NCBI RefSeq assembly: GCF_000687715.1
Contig: NZ_JHXD01000002.1
Span: 1 to 64,000 of the forward strand
Length of the DNA stretch: 64,000 nucleotides
Source of the DNA: Xylanibacter ruminicola Ga6B6
Lineage (GTDB): Bacteria > Bacteroidota > Bacteroidia > Bacteroidales > Bacteroidaceae
Direction of reading: 5' to 3'
Positions 23,986 to 33,996 of the stretch are shown here, piece after piece (the stretch's first letter is position 1; the number at the start of each line of letters is the position of its first letter). A program made the position numbers and the translations under genes. The notes under the pieces were generated by a model. It was not told the DNA's origin. It did no database searches and saw only the letters and a program-made list of their open reading frames with translations.

Positions 23986-26355
23986 ATGAAAAAGATTAGT
24001 TTTAAAATGATGGCCATAATGGCTGCAATGATGATGTGTTTATCAGCCGAGGCTATGACCGAGGATGTAGGTGGACGTGTAATTGACGCGCAGGGTGAAC
24101 CTTTGCCATTTGTGAGTGTGGCACTGCTCGCATCCGACTCTACTTATATACAAGGTGCAACGAGCGATGTGGATGGTTTCTTCCAGATTAAAGTCTCTGA
24201 AGTCTGTTGCATTCTACGATTCTCGTATATCGGATATCGTACCAAGTATGTTGACGTAAAGGGAATGGAAATCGGTACCATCCAGATGGAGGAAGATCAG
24301 GCGATGCTCAGTGAGATAGTGGTGAAGGGCCAGATGCCTAAAACCAAACTGACAGGCAACTCGATGATTACCACCATTCAGGGTACTGTCTTGGGCAAGT
24401 CGGGTACTGCTCAGGAAATGCTGGCCAAGGTACCAGGTATGACGCTGAAGGGCGAAGACCTGGAGGTGCTGGGAAAGGGTACACCTATCTTTTATATTAA
24501 CGGAAGAAAGATGCAGGATAAGGATGAACTGAAACGACTGCGTTCAGAAGAGATACAGAGCGTAGAGGTGATTACTAATCCTGGTGCGCAGTACGATGCC
24601 ACCATTTCGGCTGTAGTACGTATCAAGACTATTCGCCGGGAGGGAGCTGGTTTTGGTTTCGACCTGATGGCTGCCAACAATCAGAATCTTATATCTGGCT
24701 ACAGCGATCCCAGCAGCACACTGAACCTGCGTTATCGCCACAACAACCTCGACCTGTTTGGTATGGTAAACTACTGGTCGTGGGATAGCCCCGACGATCT
24801 GCGCATTACGCAATCTACATTCTTAAAGGCCGATGAAGGCATCAGGAATATTCTTCAGGACACCCACACTCGTAACTATTGGCGTGGAGAGGGCATGAAC
24901 TATAACCTGGGCTTTAACTGGCAGATTAACGACAAGCATTCATTAGGTGCCAGAGTAGAACGCCACGACCGGTTTAAAACGTATTACAACATGTGGGTAG
25001 ATACTGACAACAATCTCACAGGTCGCGACCTTTCGCACCAGGACGATCATACACACTACCCCTATAACTGGCAGGGCAATGCCTATTATAACGGTCAGGT
25101 GAACAAACTGAACATTGATCTGAACGTGGATTTCCTGACGGATAAGGAGAATGACGACAACCAGATAGATGTGTATTTGCCTGAAGCCCAAACCATGCAG
25201 CAGAACTCGCATACATGGTCACGCCTCTGGGCTGCTAAACTGGTGTTGAGCTATCCTGTGTGGAAAGGACAGTTGCAGGCGGGAACAGAGATGAGTTTCG
25301 TGAAGCGACAGAGCAGTTCGGCTATCACAAATTACCCTCTCCCCTCTACCGATGCGGATGTAAAGGAAAACAACGTGGCAGCCTTTGTGGCTTACAATGC
25401 CAACCTGGATAAATATGGTACCGTAAGTGCCGGACTGCGTTATGAGCATGTGGGTTTTGACTATATGGACAATCTGGATGCCGAGAACAATATGACGCGC
25501 TATCAGGACGAGTTCTTCCCCAACATCACATGGTCAAAGCAGTTGGGGCCTATCCAGACCTCGCTGAGCTACACCATGAAAACCGTGCGTCCAAGCTACA
25601 GCGCACTGAATGACCATATTATCTATCTGAACTCATATACCCTGCTGCAGGGCGACTCGAAACTGAAAAACGCAACCATGCAGGAGGTGAGCATCAATGC
25701 CCGTTGGAAGTGGATCAACCTGTTTGCTGCCTACGAACGTCGCGACAACACTATCACTCAGGTACCAATGGCTTATAACAACGAAGGTATCATGCTACTG
25801 AAGCAGGCCAATCTGCCTGACCCCGTTCGCAATTTGGCCATCTTCCTGTCGGCCAATCCCACATGGGGCGTATATAGCCCAAGCTGGACTATCGGCGGGC
25901 AGAAGTTCTGGAACACGATGACGTTCGACGATCCTCGTAGTGATACAGGTAAGACGGATGTGACCTTCACTAAGCCTATCTTCTTCTTCGATCTGAATAA
26001 CACTTTCCGCTTCAAGCATAGTTGGCAGTTGGAGGCCAATACAAACATCCAGACCAAAGGTGACGTGCTGAACTTCCGTATGCTCTCACCCTCGTATAAT
26101 GTTTGTTTTGTGGTACAGAAGTGCTGGCTGAAAAACGATGCTTTGTGCTTGCGTGCCAGCATCAGCGATGTGTTTCAGCGTAGCGTGCAGGATGTAGCAC
26201 AGGACTGTGGTTTCTTCTACGGTGTGCAGAAAACACGAAGCCGTAGCCATCGTCTTGACATCTCTATCCGTTACACCTTCAATGCTCAGAAGAGTAAGTA
26301 TAAGGGAACAGGTGCTGGTAAAGCCGAGCAGCAGCGCATGAGCAACAGCAACTGA
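23986..26355 (+). CDS. Outer-membrane beta-barrel protein with regulatory and plug domains
   Basis: 789 residues from ATG 23986, chosen because MKKISFKMMAIMAAMMM matches the start of the paralogue at 1864; ATG 23977 would add three residues. A signal peptide (about 1-22) precedes a carboxypeptidase-regulatory-like domain (GGRVIDAQGEPLPFVSV), a plug-like region (YINGRKMQDKDELKRLRSEE) and an OMP_b-brl_3 barrel. The basic C-terminal tail SKYKGTGAGKAEQQRMSNSN is shared with 1864 and 9463. Ligand unknown. Controlled by promoter site 7 and divergent from the four-TM LytTR regulator. Confidence 0.88.
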   Translation: MKKISFKMMAIMAAMMMCLSAEAMTEDVGGRVIDAQGEPLPFVSVALLASDSTYIQGATSDVDGFFQIKVSEVCCILRFSYIGYRTKYVDVKGMEIGTIQMEEDQAMLSEIVVKGQMPKTKLTGNSMITTIQGTVLGKSGTAQEMLAKVPGMTLKGEDLEVLGKGTPIFYINGRKMQDKDELKRLRSEEIQSVEVITNPGAQYDATISAVVRIKTIRREGAGFGFDLMAANNQNLISGYSDPSSTLNLRYRHNNLDLFGMVNYWSWDSPDDLRITQSTFLKADEGIRNILQDTHTRNYWRGEGMNYNLGFNWQINDKHSLGARVERHDRFKTYYNMWVDTDNNLTGRDLSHQDDHTHYPYNWQGNAYYNGQVNKLNIDLNVDFLTDKENDDNQIDVYLPEAQTMQQNSHTWSRLWAAKLVLSYPVWKGQLQAGTEMSFVKRQSSSAITNYPLPSTDADVKENNVAAFVAYNANLDKYGTVSAGLRYEHVGFDYMDNLDAENNMTRYQDEFFPNITWSKQLGPIQTSLSYTMKTVRPSYSALNDHIIYLNSYTLLQGDSKLKNATMQEVSINARWKWINLFAAYERRDNTITQVPMAYNNEGIMLLKQANLPDPVRNLAIFLSANPTWGVYSPSWTIGGQKFWNTMTFDDPRSDTGKTDVTFTKPIFFFDLNNTFRFKHSWQLEANTNIQTKGDVLNFRMLSPSYNVCFVVQKCWLKNDALCLRASISDVFQRSVQDVAQDCGFFYGVQKTRSRSHRLDISIRYTFNAQKSKYKGTGAGKAEQQRMSNSN

Positions 26356-26435
26356 TATGGATTAATAAAATGAGCGAAACGCTATAAAGGTGTCTTAAAA
26401 ATGGCAAAAAGGGATGGATATTAAAATGTTTTTAC

Positions 26436-26443
26436 TATCTTTG
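26436..26443 (+). promoter_or_regulatory. -7 box (TATCTTTG) of the GH3 gene
   Basis: TATCTTTG at 26436-26443, followed by GCAGG and a leader of about 25 bases to ATG 26474. No LytTR-type half-sites are present, so the LytTR set ends before this gene. The box rules out the upstream in-frame ATG at 26414. Confidence 0.7.
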
Positions 26444-26473
26444 CAGGCAGAATTCATTAACTCAACACAATTT

Positions 26474-28945
26474 ATGAAGAAAACAATTTTATCGATGACG
26501 ATGATTTGTGCTGCAACAATGGTGTTAGCACAAAAGCCTGCTATCCCCCGCGATGCGGCGCTGGAGGCGAAGATTGAGAAGACTCTGGCTAAGATGACAC
26601 TCGACGAGAAGATCGGGCAGATGTTGGAACTGAACCTCGACATCATTGGCAATATGACAGTGGAGAATGCCAAGGTAGATCGTGAAAAGGTTCGTTCAGT
26701 GATGCAGCAGTATGGCAGATCGGAAGCAGAAATCAAGGATCTGCTGAAGATGACCGACCAGCAGATTATCGACAAGTTGGGTGGATTCCCAGTAGATATC
26801 TATCAGGGTGATACCAAGCGTGTGTGGAAACTGAACGAGCAGATGCTCGATACACTGATTTCTAAGTGGAAGGTGGGATCTATCCTGAATGCACCAGGCA
26901 CTAAGGCTCCAACAGTAGCCCAGTGGCAGCAGTGGATCCAGCTGATTCAAAAAAAGTCGATGAAGTATCTGGGTATTCCTGATATCTACGGACTGGATCA
27001 CAACCACGGCGTAACCTATACTCAGGGTGGAACACTCTTCCCACAGCCCATCAACTTAGGTGCATCGTTCAATACCGAGCTGGCTCGCAGAGGCGCTGAG
27101 ATTACAGCTTACGAGAGTCGTGCAGCCAACTGTCCTTGGGTGTATAACCCAGTGGTTGACCTGAGTCGCGATCCACGTTGGCCTCGTGTATATGAGAGCT
27201 TTGGCGAAGATGCTATCGTAAACTCAAAGATGGTTACTGCTGAAATTAAGGGTTATCAGGGCGATGATAATAACCACATCGACCAGTATCACGTAGGTAC
27301 CAGCACCAAGCACTACTTTGCTTATGGTGCTCCTTGGACTGGTAAGGACCGTACCCCCGCTTACCTCTCGCCACAGATGATTCGCGAGAAGTATTTTGAG
27401 CCTTTCAAGGCTGCTGCTTTGGCAGGTACACTCACCATGATGGTTAACTCGGCTTCAGTCAACGGCGTGCCTGTTCATGCCAGCTACGAGTATCTGACTA
27501 AGTGGTTGAAGGAAGACCTGCAGTGGGATGGATTCCTGGTTACCGACTGGGCTGATATCAACAATCTGTTCTCTCGTGAACATGTAGCTAAGGATAAGAA
27601 AGATGCCATCCGTATTGCTATCAATGCTGGTATCGATATGTCGATGGATCCCTATAGCGTTGAGTTCTGTATCCTGCTGAAGGAGCTGGTACAGGAGGGT
27701 AAGGTGAAGATGAGTCGTATCGACGATGCTGTTCGCCGTATCCTGCGTGCCAAGTATCGTCTGGGCCTCTTCGAGAAGCCAAACACAGGTGGAAAGGGCT
27801 TTGAGAAGTTTGGTAGTGCTGAGTTTGCAGCCGCTTCGTTGAAGGCTGCTGAGGAGAGCGAGGTGCTGCTGAAGAACGAGGGCAATATTCTGCCTCTGGC
27901 AAAGGGTAAGAAGATTCTGTTGACTGGTCCTAACGCCAACCAGATGCGTTGTCTGCATGGTGGTTGGAGCTACACCTGGCAGGGTTCGAAGGCAGAGGAA
28001 CTCTCAGAGAAGTACAACACCATCTACGAGGCTCTGTGTAATAAGTATGGTAAGGAGAATATCATTCTGGAGCAGGGTGTAACCTATAATGAGAATGGTG
28101 CTTACTACGATGAGAACGAGCCTGAGATCGACAAGGCTGTAGCCGCTGCCGCCAAGGCCGATGTGATTATCGCTTGTATCGGTGAGAACTCATATACAGA
28201 GACTCCAGGTAACCTGAACGACCTGTGGCTGTCGGCAAACCAGCGCAACCTGGTAAAGGCACTCGCCAAGACTGGCAAGCCCATCGTTATGGTGCTGAAC
28301 GAGGGTCGTCCTCGTCTGATTGCTGATATCGAGCCATTGGCTAAGGCTGTGGTAGATATCCTGATTCCTGGTAACTATGGTGGCGACGCACTGGCTAACC
28401 TGTTGGCTGGCGATGCTAACTTCTCGGCAAAGATGCCTTACACCTATCCTCGCGAGATTAACTCGCTGAACACCTATGATTATAAGGTATCAGAAGAGGT
28501 GGGAACCATGGCTGGCGCTTACAACTACGATGCAAAGGTAAGTCTGCAGTGGCCCTTCGGCTATGGCATCAGCTACACTACCTACGAGTACAGCAACCTG
28601 AAGGTTGACAAGAAACAGTTTACTGCTGCTGATGTGCTGACAGTAAGCGTAGATGTTAAGAACACAGGCGCTAAGGCTGGTAAGGAGGCTGTTCTGCTTT
28701 ACAGCAGCGACCTGGTTGCATCTATCGTACCTGATAACAAGCGTCTGCGCGACTTCACCAAGATTGAGTTGCAGCCAGGCGAGGTAAAGACTGTTACCTT
28801 CCAGTTGCCTGCCAAGAACTTAGCCTTTGTAGGCGCCGATGGTAAGTGGACCCTTGAGGAGGGCGACTTTATCCTGAAGGTTGGCAACCAGACTTTAGGT
28901 ACTGCTTGCACACAGACAAAGATCTGGGACGAGCCTAATATTTAA
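26474..28945 (+). CDS. bglX: Glycoside hydrolase family 3 beta-glucosidase, periplasmic
   Basis: 823 residues from ATG 26474. A signal peptide (about 1-20, ending MVLAQ) is followed by the GH3 N-terminal barrel ([38 protein letters not shown]), which carries the predicted nucleophile D358 in GFLVTDWAD. The GH3 C-terminal domain follows ([36 protein letters not shown]). Last is a fibronectin-III-like domain (about 715-823). It should release terminal glucose or a similar sugar from beta-linked oligosaccharides in the periplasm. It is a single-gene unit, convergent with the mannosidase operon; the two 3' ends overlap by 11 bp. The gene symbol reflects family resemblance only. Confidence 0.93.
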   Translation: MKKTILSMTMICAATMVLAQKPAIPRDAALEAKIEKTLAKMTLDEKIGQMLELNLDIIGNMTVENAKVDREKVRSVMQQYGRSEAEIKDLLKMTDQQIIDKLGGFPVDIYQGDTKRVWKLNEQMLDTLISKWKVGSILNAPGTKAPTVAQWQQWIQLIQKKSMKYLGIPDIYGLDHNHGVTYTQGGTLFPQPINLGASFNTELARRGAEITAYESRAANCPWVYNPVVDLSRDPRWPRVYESFGEDAIVNSKMVTAEIKGYQGDDNNHIDQYHVGTSTKHYFAYGAPWTGKDRTPAYLSPQMIREKYFEPFKAAALAGTLTMMVNSASVNGVPVHASYEYLTKWLKEDLQWDGFLVTDWADINNLFSREHVAKDKKDAIRIAINAGIDMSMDPYSVEFCILLKELVQEGKVKMSRIDDAVRRILRAKYRLGLFEKPNTGGKGFEKFGSAEFAAASLKAAEESEVLLKNEGNILPLAKGKKILLTGPNANQMRCLHGGWSYTWQGSKAEELSEKYNTIYEALCNKYGKENIILEQGVTYNENGAYYDENEPEIDKAVAAAAKADVIIACIGENSYTETPGNLNDLWLSANQRNLVKALAKTGKPIVMVLNEGRPRLIADIEPLAKAVVDILIPGNYGGDALANLLAGDANFSAKMPYTYPREINSLNTYDYKVSEEVGTMAGAYNYDAKVSLQWPFGYGISYTTYEYSNLKVDKKQFTAADVLTVSVDVKNTGAKAGKEAVLLYSSDLVASIVPDNKRLRDFTKIELQPGEVKTVTFQLPAKNLAFVGADGKWTLEEGDFILKVGNQTLGTACTQTKIWDEPNI

Positions 28946-31900
28946 TCTCGTCCTGAGTAATATAGTTCCGATTAAGGGGCAGGGAGTTTGGCGTTATCGT
29001 AAACTTCCTGCCTTTTTCCATGTTCAGTGTTACCTTCTGGAATCTGGGGGCAGCTAACATATAACGATCGGTAGCCGGACAAACAGGATAGAATCCGATA
29101 GAACCAAACACATACCAAGCCGACATCTGACCAGCATCGTCGTTACCCGACAAGCCTCCTGGGGTATCGTTATACTCTGTATCAAGGATATGGGCTACAC
29201 GCTCGATGGTCTTTTCGCGCTTGTCGATAAAGTCGTAAAGCCAGGCTATCTGATGACAAGGCTCGTTGCCGTGCCAGTAGCGACCTTCTGAGAAGAGTGA
29301 GTCGAGCTTGGCCTCGAACTTCTCCTTGCCACCAAGCACATCGATGAGGCCTTCTACATTTTGTGGTACATACCAGGTATAGTGACAGGTTGCCCCCTCG
29401 GTAATGTACGACTTGCGATGAATAAAGTCGGTGTTGTTCTCAAACTTTCCGTTCTGATGGCGACCGTCGCAATAGCCTGTCTTGGGATTGATCACGTTGC
29501 GCCAGTTTTCTGAGCGACGCATCAGTTCCTTGTAATCCTGCTCCTTGCCTAAAGCCTTAGCCAACTGGGCCACAGCAAAATCGTCGAACGCATATTCAAG
29601 GGTTCGTGAGGTCTGCTCATCCTGGTGGAAAGCCTCTTTCACACCATCCTCCAAGGGGATATAGCCGTATTTCAGGTACGAGGTGAGTGCTCTGCGACCC
29701 ATGCCGTTCTTGTAGTCGTTGAAGTTGGCAGGTGTTTCAAACGCATTCTTGCGCATGGCTTCGTAGGCTTTTTCGTAGTCGAAGTTCCTGATACCTTTGA
29801 TATAGGCATCGGCCAGCACAGCGCTGCAATGGTCTCCTATCATAGCGGCAGTATATGAGTTCCAGCAGGGGAATATGGGTAGCCAACCGCCTTCGGTATA
29901 CATGGTTACCAACGATTGCATCATGTCTGCAGCCTTATCGGGGGCTATCAGTGTGTAGAGTGGGTGCAGGGCACGGTAGGTGTCCCACATCGAGAAGTCG
30001 CCGTAGAACTTTCTTGAAGGTTTAGACGTCCTAGAACCACTAGAAAATCTAGGATAACTGCCATCCACATCGCTCATCTCGCGTGGGAGGAACGAGCAGC
30101 GATAGAGGGCACCATAAAACTGATTGATGCGTGCTGTATTGCTATCCTCAACATCGATGGTGTGCAGTCGCTCAATCCATTGCTGGGCGGTATGCGCCAT
30201 CATGTTGTCAAAATCTAAAGCCTCAGCCTCGATGGCGAAGTTCTTCTCTGCTCCCTTTCTGTTAGTAAAAGATGTGGCAGCCTTCAGGATGATAGGCTGA
30301 TGGGCTTTGCCCTCGAAGGTAAACCAGGCGCAAAGGCTATCTACGCCACAATCCTTAATCTCATCATAGGCCTTTAACAGATAGTGCCCATCGAAGCCAG
30401 CCTGCTCGCCCCAACCTTGATAAATACGATGCACAGGGTTGCGGCCATAGATAGTCTTCGTCTGCGGGTCAATCTGCAGATAGCCCACCTTCTCGTCGCT
30501 ATTATGATTCAGTACGATGTGTACAGGTCCGTCCTGCTCGGGGGTGATGCGGAAGATGGCTGCATGGCTGCTACCTGTCATCTCTATCTTCAGATGTTCC
30601 TTGGGCAGACGTACGGCATAGTAATGGGGATGCGATATTTCCTGTTGATGCGAGAATGGGGTGGCGCGTTGTTCTAGCTTTAGACGAAGTTGACCGCTGA
30701 GTGCGGCCAAGGTAAACGACCCATAATCCTGTGTACATCCACCTACTATCCAATGACTGTTGCGAATGCCTTGAAACAGTGAGTCGGTATAATAATAAGG
30801 TGCAATGCACTTCTGCTCAGTATCGCGGGTCTGCGGTGTCCAGAAGTTCTGTCCGTTGGGCACGAGTACTGCTGGCAGCGTTTGTCCGTGCTCCTCCGAG
30901 CCTTTGCCAAAGAGTCCTGCCGTTTTAGTGTTGGCAGGGGCTGTACCAACCATCGTGTTCAGCGCACAGAGTTGGCGCAGATGTTCGAAGTGGTGCAGAC
31001 GGTCGGCTACCTGTTGCTTCAGCGCCTGCCAGCTCATAAAGCCTATCGAGTGCTCGTTATGCAGCAGTTGCACAAGCACATCGCCCTGTGCATTCTTGTA
31101 GAATATCATCTGCAGGTTAGCCGCCATGGGCAGAATCTCGTCCATGTAGTTATAATGCTTGCCTCTCAGCTTAATGCCCATCAAAGAAAGCAAACGGTAC
31201 AGGTTTGAGTCGTGTCCGAATCGCAAGTCGGCCCCTACGCCGCCACGGGCGATGGCTGCATCGGCATCGGCCTCGATACGTTGCCAAAGCGAGATGGCGC
31301 TGCGGGCAGGTATGCCATTGTTCTCAATCACATCGCCATGAACAATCGTCATGCTCTTGTTGTTCTTCTCGTAAACAGCCTGAAATTCTTCGGCAGTAAA
31401 GATATCGTAGAGCGATACGTTCAGCTCAACATCCTGCATATCCGATGCGATGGTGTGTATCTCCATCAGCAACTTGGCTGGCTCTTTTATTTTCGAAGCA
31501 TCAACATATAGGGCTTTGATAAATCTGTCGGGCGAGATGGTGAGTGGCACGTTGGTGCTGTTCTCTAACGCTTTTTCCTCAGGCGAGGTATAGGCTATCC
31601 ACGCCATATCGGCCGAGTCGGTGATGGCTGCTAGATTTTTCAGATTGGCTAGATGCTCTAGTTCATCAATAAAAGCCAACATGCTGTTTCTACAGCGGTT
31701 AACCACGCTGCTATGCGCCGTCAGATGTGCATCTTTCGTAAACAGCTGGGGGAAGTTCTGGTACATACGGCGGGCTATGCCACGATGCTGTCGGGCACCT
31801 AAGGCTGTAAGCTGTCCGCCATTGCCTTTGGCGTTCTTCCATATTTTCTCCAGTCGCTTGCGCACATCCTTTCCTAACTTTGTCAGGTTCTTGGTGTCAG

Positions 31901-32147
31901 CAAAATGCTCGTTCACCCAAGTGTATCGTGCATCGTTGGTTAGCCAGCGCGAACCGTGCCTGCCATAATGCGAAATGTAAAATGGCTCGTAACCAGCAGG
32001 GGCTGATTGTAACTGAGGCTTATCTGTACCCGTTTCGATGGGATAGGCATAATACACGCCGCCCCATTTCTCGTATTGTGCAAACACAGGGTTAGCCATC
32101 ATGCATGCCAACCCTATCAACATCATTGTATATAGTACTTTCTTCAT
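28935..32147 (-). CDS. Histidine acid phosphatase fused to a GH92 alpha-mannosidase
   Basis: 1070 residues with a signal peptide (about 1-23). The N-terminal about 400 residues form a histidine (acid) phosphatase: YGRHGSR at 61-67 with the nucleophile H64, and the proton-donor HD at 312-313 ([11 protein letters not shown]). From about 440 to the end is a GH92 exo-alpha-mannosidase ([40 protein letters not shown]). One protein could thus remove both phosphate and mannose, for example from phosphomannans; that pairing of substrates is my inference. It is the last gene of the minus-strand operon 36584-28935, 7 bp after the sensor kinase. CTAG arrays with a 9-bp period lie at 30031 and 31631 within the gene. 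Confidence 0.9.
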   Translation of the reverse strand: MKKVLYTMMLIGLACMMANPVFAQYEKWGGVYYAYPIETGTDKPQLQSAPAGYEPFYISHYGRHGSRWLTNDARYTWVNEHFADTKNLTKLGKDVRKRLEKIWKNAKGNGGQLTALGARQHRGIARRMYQNFPQLFTKDAHLTAHSSVVNRCRNSMLAFIDELEHLANLKNLAAITDSADMAWIAYTSPEEKALENSTNVPLTISPDRFIKALYVDASKIKEPAKLLMEIHTIASDMQDVELNVSLYDIFTAEEFQAVYEKNNKSMTIVHGDVIENNGIPARSAISLWQRIEADADAAIARGGVGADLRFGHDSNLYRLLSLMGIKLRGKHYNYMDEILPMAANLQMIFYKNAQGDVLVQLLHNEHSIGFMSWQALKQQVADRLHHFEHLRQLCALNTMVGTAPANTKTAGLFGKGSEEHGQTLPAVLVPNGQNFWTPQTRDTEQKCIAPYYYTDSLFQGIRNSHWIVGGCTQDYGSFTLAALSGQLRLKLEQRATPFSHQQEISHPHYYAVRLPKEHLKIEMTGSSHAAIFRITPEQDGPVHIVLNHNSDEKVGYLQIDPQTKTIYGRNPVHRIYQGWGEQAGFDGHYLLKAYDEIKDCGVDSLCAWFTFEGKAHQPIILKAATSFTNRKGAEKNFAIEAEALDFDNMMAHTAQQWIERLHTIDVEDSNTARINQFYGALYRCSFLPREMSDVDGSYPRFSSGSRTSKPSRKFYGDFSMWDTYRALHPLYTLIAPDKAADMMQSLVTMYTEGGWLPIFPCWNSYTAAMIGDHCSAVLADAYIKGIRNFDYEKAYEAMRKNAFETPANFNDYKNGMGRRALTSYLKYGYIPLEDGVKEAFHQDEQTSRTLEYAFDDFAVAQLAKALGKEQDYKELMRRSENWRNVINPKTGYCDGRHQNGKFENNTDFIHRKSYITEGATCHYTWYVPQNVEGLIDVLGGKEKFEAKLDSLFSEGRYWHGNEPCHQIAWLYDFIDKREKTIERVAHILDTEYNDTPGGLSGNDDAGQMSAWYVFGSIGFYPVCPATDRYMLAAPRFQKVTLNMEKGRKFTITPNSLPLNRNYITQDEIKY
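30031..30052. repeat. CTAG array, 9-bp period, inside the phosphatase-GH92 gene
   Basis: CTAG occurs at 30031, 30040 and 30049, exactly 9 bp apart, with a fourth degenerate copy (TTAGAC) at 30021. On the coding strand the repeat gives a serine/arginine-rich stretch ([14 protein letters not shown]). Similar arrays occur at 31631 and 46641. Elsewhere in the window CTAG is scattered and single. Confidence 0.6.
31631..31661. repeat. CTAG array, 9-bp period, second copy in the phosphatase-GH92 gene
   Basis: CTAG at 31631, 31649 and 31658, with TCAG in the expected slot at 31640, keeps the 9-bp period. On the coding strand it gives [12 protein letters not shown], a leucine at every third residue using the otherwise uncommon CTA codon. 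It may be only a helical repeat, but the same DNA word and period recur in unrelated peptide contexts. Confidence 0.5.
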
Positions 32148-32154
32148 AATTATA

Positions 32155-33996
32155 TCAGTATCTTAGTAGTTCAAAAATAAAACGTGCACCTTGTTTATAA
32201 TCAGTGTCAACCCATAGGTTGCCGCCCAGTCTCTGGGCCACAGAGCGTGCTACAGTAAGTCCGATGCCTGTACCATCGGCAAACTCGTTCAGTTGTACAA
32301 ACTCATCAAAAATATGTTCGGTCTCATCAGCAGGAATGCCGATGCCTGTATCTTCTACGATAAAACGAACCAGACCATCGATAGCCTCGGCTTGGAGGCT
32401 GATGGTGCCCTCTTGTGTAAACTTTGCGGCATTCTCCAGCAGCTGTGCAAGAAGTCGTGAGGTATGCAACTTGTGGGTTAGCACAGTAAGTGCATTGGTT
32501 GCAGCATCTATCTTTACTTTGAGCGTTACAGCAGCCTCTTTGTTTGTGGGGCGTGTGTGATGTTCGATGCCAGAGTAACTAATAGCCTGAGCCACAATGG
32601 TTTGTATATCGGTATGGTCCTCGCGTTCAATTTTTGCATCGCTGTGTATGTTGCTTATCATCAGCATACGGTCTATCAGCTTGGTAATGCGGTCGGTATT
32701 CTCGGTTACCCGCTCCTGAATATCTTTCTTTTCCGTCTTAGGCAGATCCATTTCGGGCGAGGTGAGTACCTGGGTAAAGCCCGATACGATGTTAAGTGGT
32801 GTACGTATTTCGTGAGAGATATTACGGATAAACTCGCTTTTCATCTTCGATGATACTTCGGCTTTCTCGTTGGCTATGCGCAGTTTTTCGTTTATGCGCT
32901 TTAGTCTGATAGCTGTTCGCCAGCCAAACAGCATCAGTATCAGGAGTGCAACCACCACAGTAGCCGAGGCCAGCACGGTATAGAAGAACTTGGCGTGCTG
33001 CTGCTCTTCCTTGAGCTCATCTACCTGAAAGATGGTGTTCAACTCGTCGAGGTGTTGACGTGCTTCGTGACTAAACACCGAGTCTTTCTCCTGATACAGG
33101 CGCTGATAAATCTGTGCCGCATCGTTGCCTCGTCCTAACTGCATCAAGGCCTGGGCTCTTATCTCGTCGTTATGATCGTCCTTTTCGTTGGTAATATATT
33201 TTACACTGTCGGTATAAAGGAGTGCGTTGGCTGCATCGCCTGCTGCCATATGGTAGCGGGCCTGCATCTTATAATAGTGGTGCAGACTGAGCGAGGTGTT
33301 AATCAGGTGGGCATGATGATTAGCGGTATCGAGCGCCATTTTGGCATCATGAAGTTTGTTCAGTCCGATAAAGGCGGCAGCACGTGCCAGATAGCAGGCG
33401 TTATAGCATTCGCGAACATGTGGTTTCTTAACCTTGCCAACCTTGGTAAGCAGAAAATGCATCCACTCGTTGGTTTCCTGCAGTTCCTGCTGGTATTGCT
33501 TGTTATAATCGTAGGCCTTGGCAATGCGGTAGTAGATGTTGCTGATAGAGTTAAAGTCGTCCTCGTCCTTCATCAGTTCGGCATAGTGCTTCAGCGCCTC
33601 AACGGCAGGCTCTGTCTGCTTCATGTTCAGATAAATCACACCTATCTGTTTATAGGCCATCGCACGTCCTAACTTATTGTCGCGCTCCTGGGCATCGCTC
33701 AGCATGCGTTGTGTTTCCTGCAATGCAGTCTGCAGTTTGCCCTGTGCACTCAAGGCGTTGGCTTTTAGTTGCCAGGTACGATAGTAGTTGTCCCACTCGT
33801 TATGCGAGCCGAACCATTCCATTTGCATATTGGCCTCTTGAGCCAGCTGTTGGGTTTGCGATGAGTTTTTAAGCGCCACAATCTTCTGCCATCGCGCTTC
33901 GCTCTCTTGTTTTACATCCGCAGCGCCGCCACGAACTGCGTAGAGTGCAAAGCCCCATGTTAGCAGAGCGATAACTATTAATAGCCGTTTTATCAT
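32155..33996 (-). CDS. TPR-containing membrane sensor histidine kinase
   Basis: 613 residues from ATG 33996 (MIKRLLIVIALL), which overlaps the GH92 stop codon as ATGA; ATG 34008 would add four residues. A signal or TM segment is followed by an extracytoplasmic TPR-like helical region (about 25-300) and a TM helix (FFYTVLASATVVVALLILML). A coiled coil leads to a HisKA domain with H395 in ISHEIRTPLN and an HATPase domain (N box LLENAAKF, DTGIGIP, GTGIGLTVA). No receiver domain and no adjacent response regulator are present. It sits between two mannosidase genes with tight coupling, suggesting that it senses or controls use of their substrate. Confidence 0.9.
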   Translation of the reverse strand: MIKRLLIVIALLTWGFALYAVRGGAADVKQESEARWQKIVALKNSSQTQQLAQEANMQMEWFGSHNEWDNYYRTWQLKANALSAQGKLQTALQETQRMLSDAQERDNKLGRAMAYKQIGVIYLNMKQTEPAVEALKHYAELMKDEDDFNSISNIYYRIAKAYDYNKQYQQELQETNEWMHFLLTKVGKVKKPHVRECYNACYLARAAAFIGLNKLHDAKMALDTANHHAHLINTSLSLHHYYKMQARYHMAAGDAANALLYTDSVKYITNEKDDHNDEIRAQALMQLGRGNDAAQIYQRLYQEKDSVFSHEARQHLDELNTIFQVDELKEEQQHAKFFYTVLASATVVVALLILMLFGWRTAIRLKRINEKLRIANEKAEVSSKMKSEFIRNISHEIRTPLNIVSGFTQVLTSPEMDLPKTEKKDIQERVTENTDRITKLIDRMLMISNIHSDAKIEREDHTDIQTIVAQAISYSGIEHHTRPTNKEAAVTLKVKIDAATNALTVLTHKLHTSRLLAQLLENAAKFTQEGTISLQAEAIDGLVRFIVEDTGIGIPADETEHIFDEFVQLNEFADGTGIGLTVARSVAQRLGGNLWVDTDYKQGARFIFELLRY

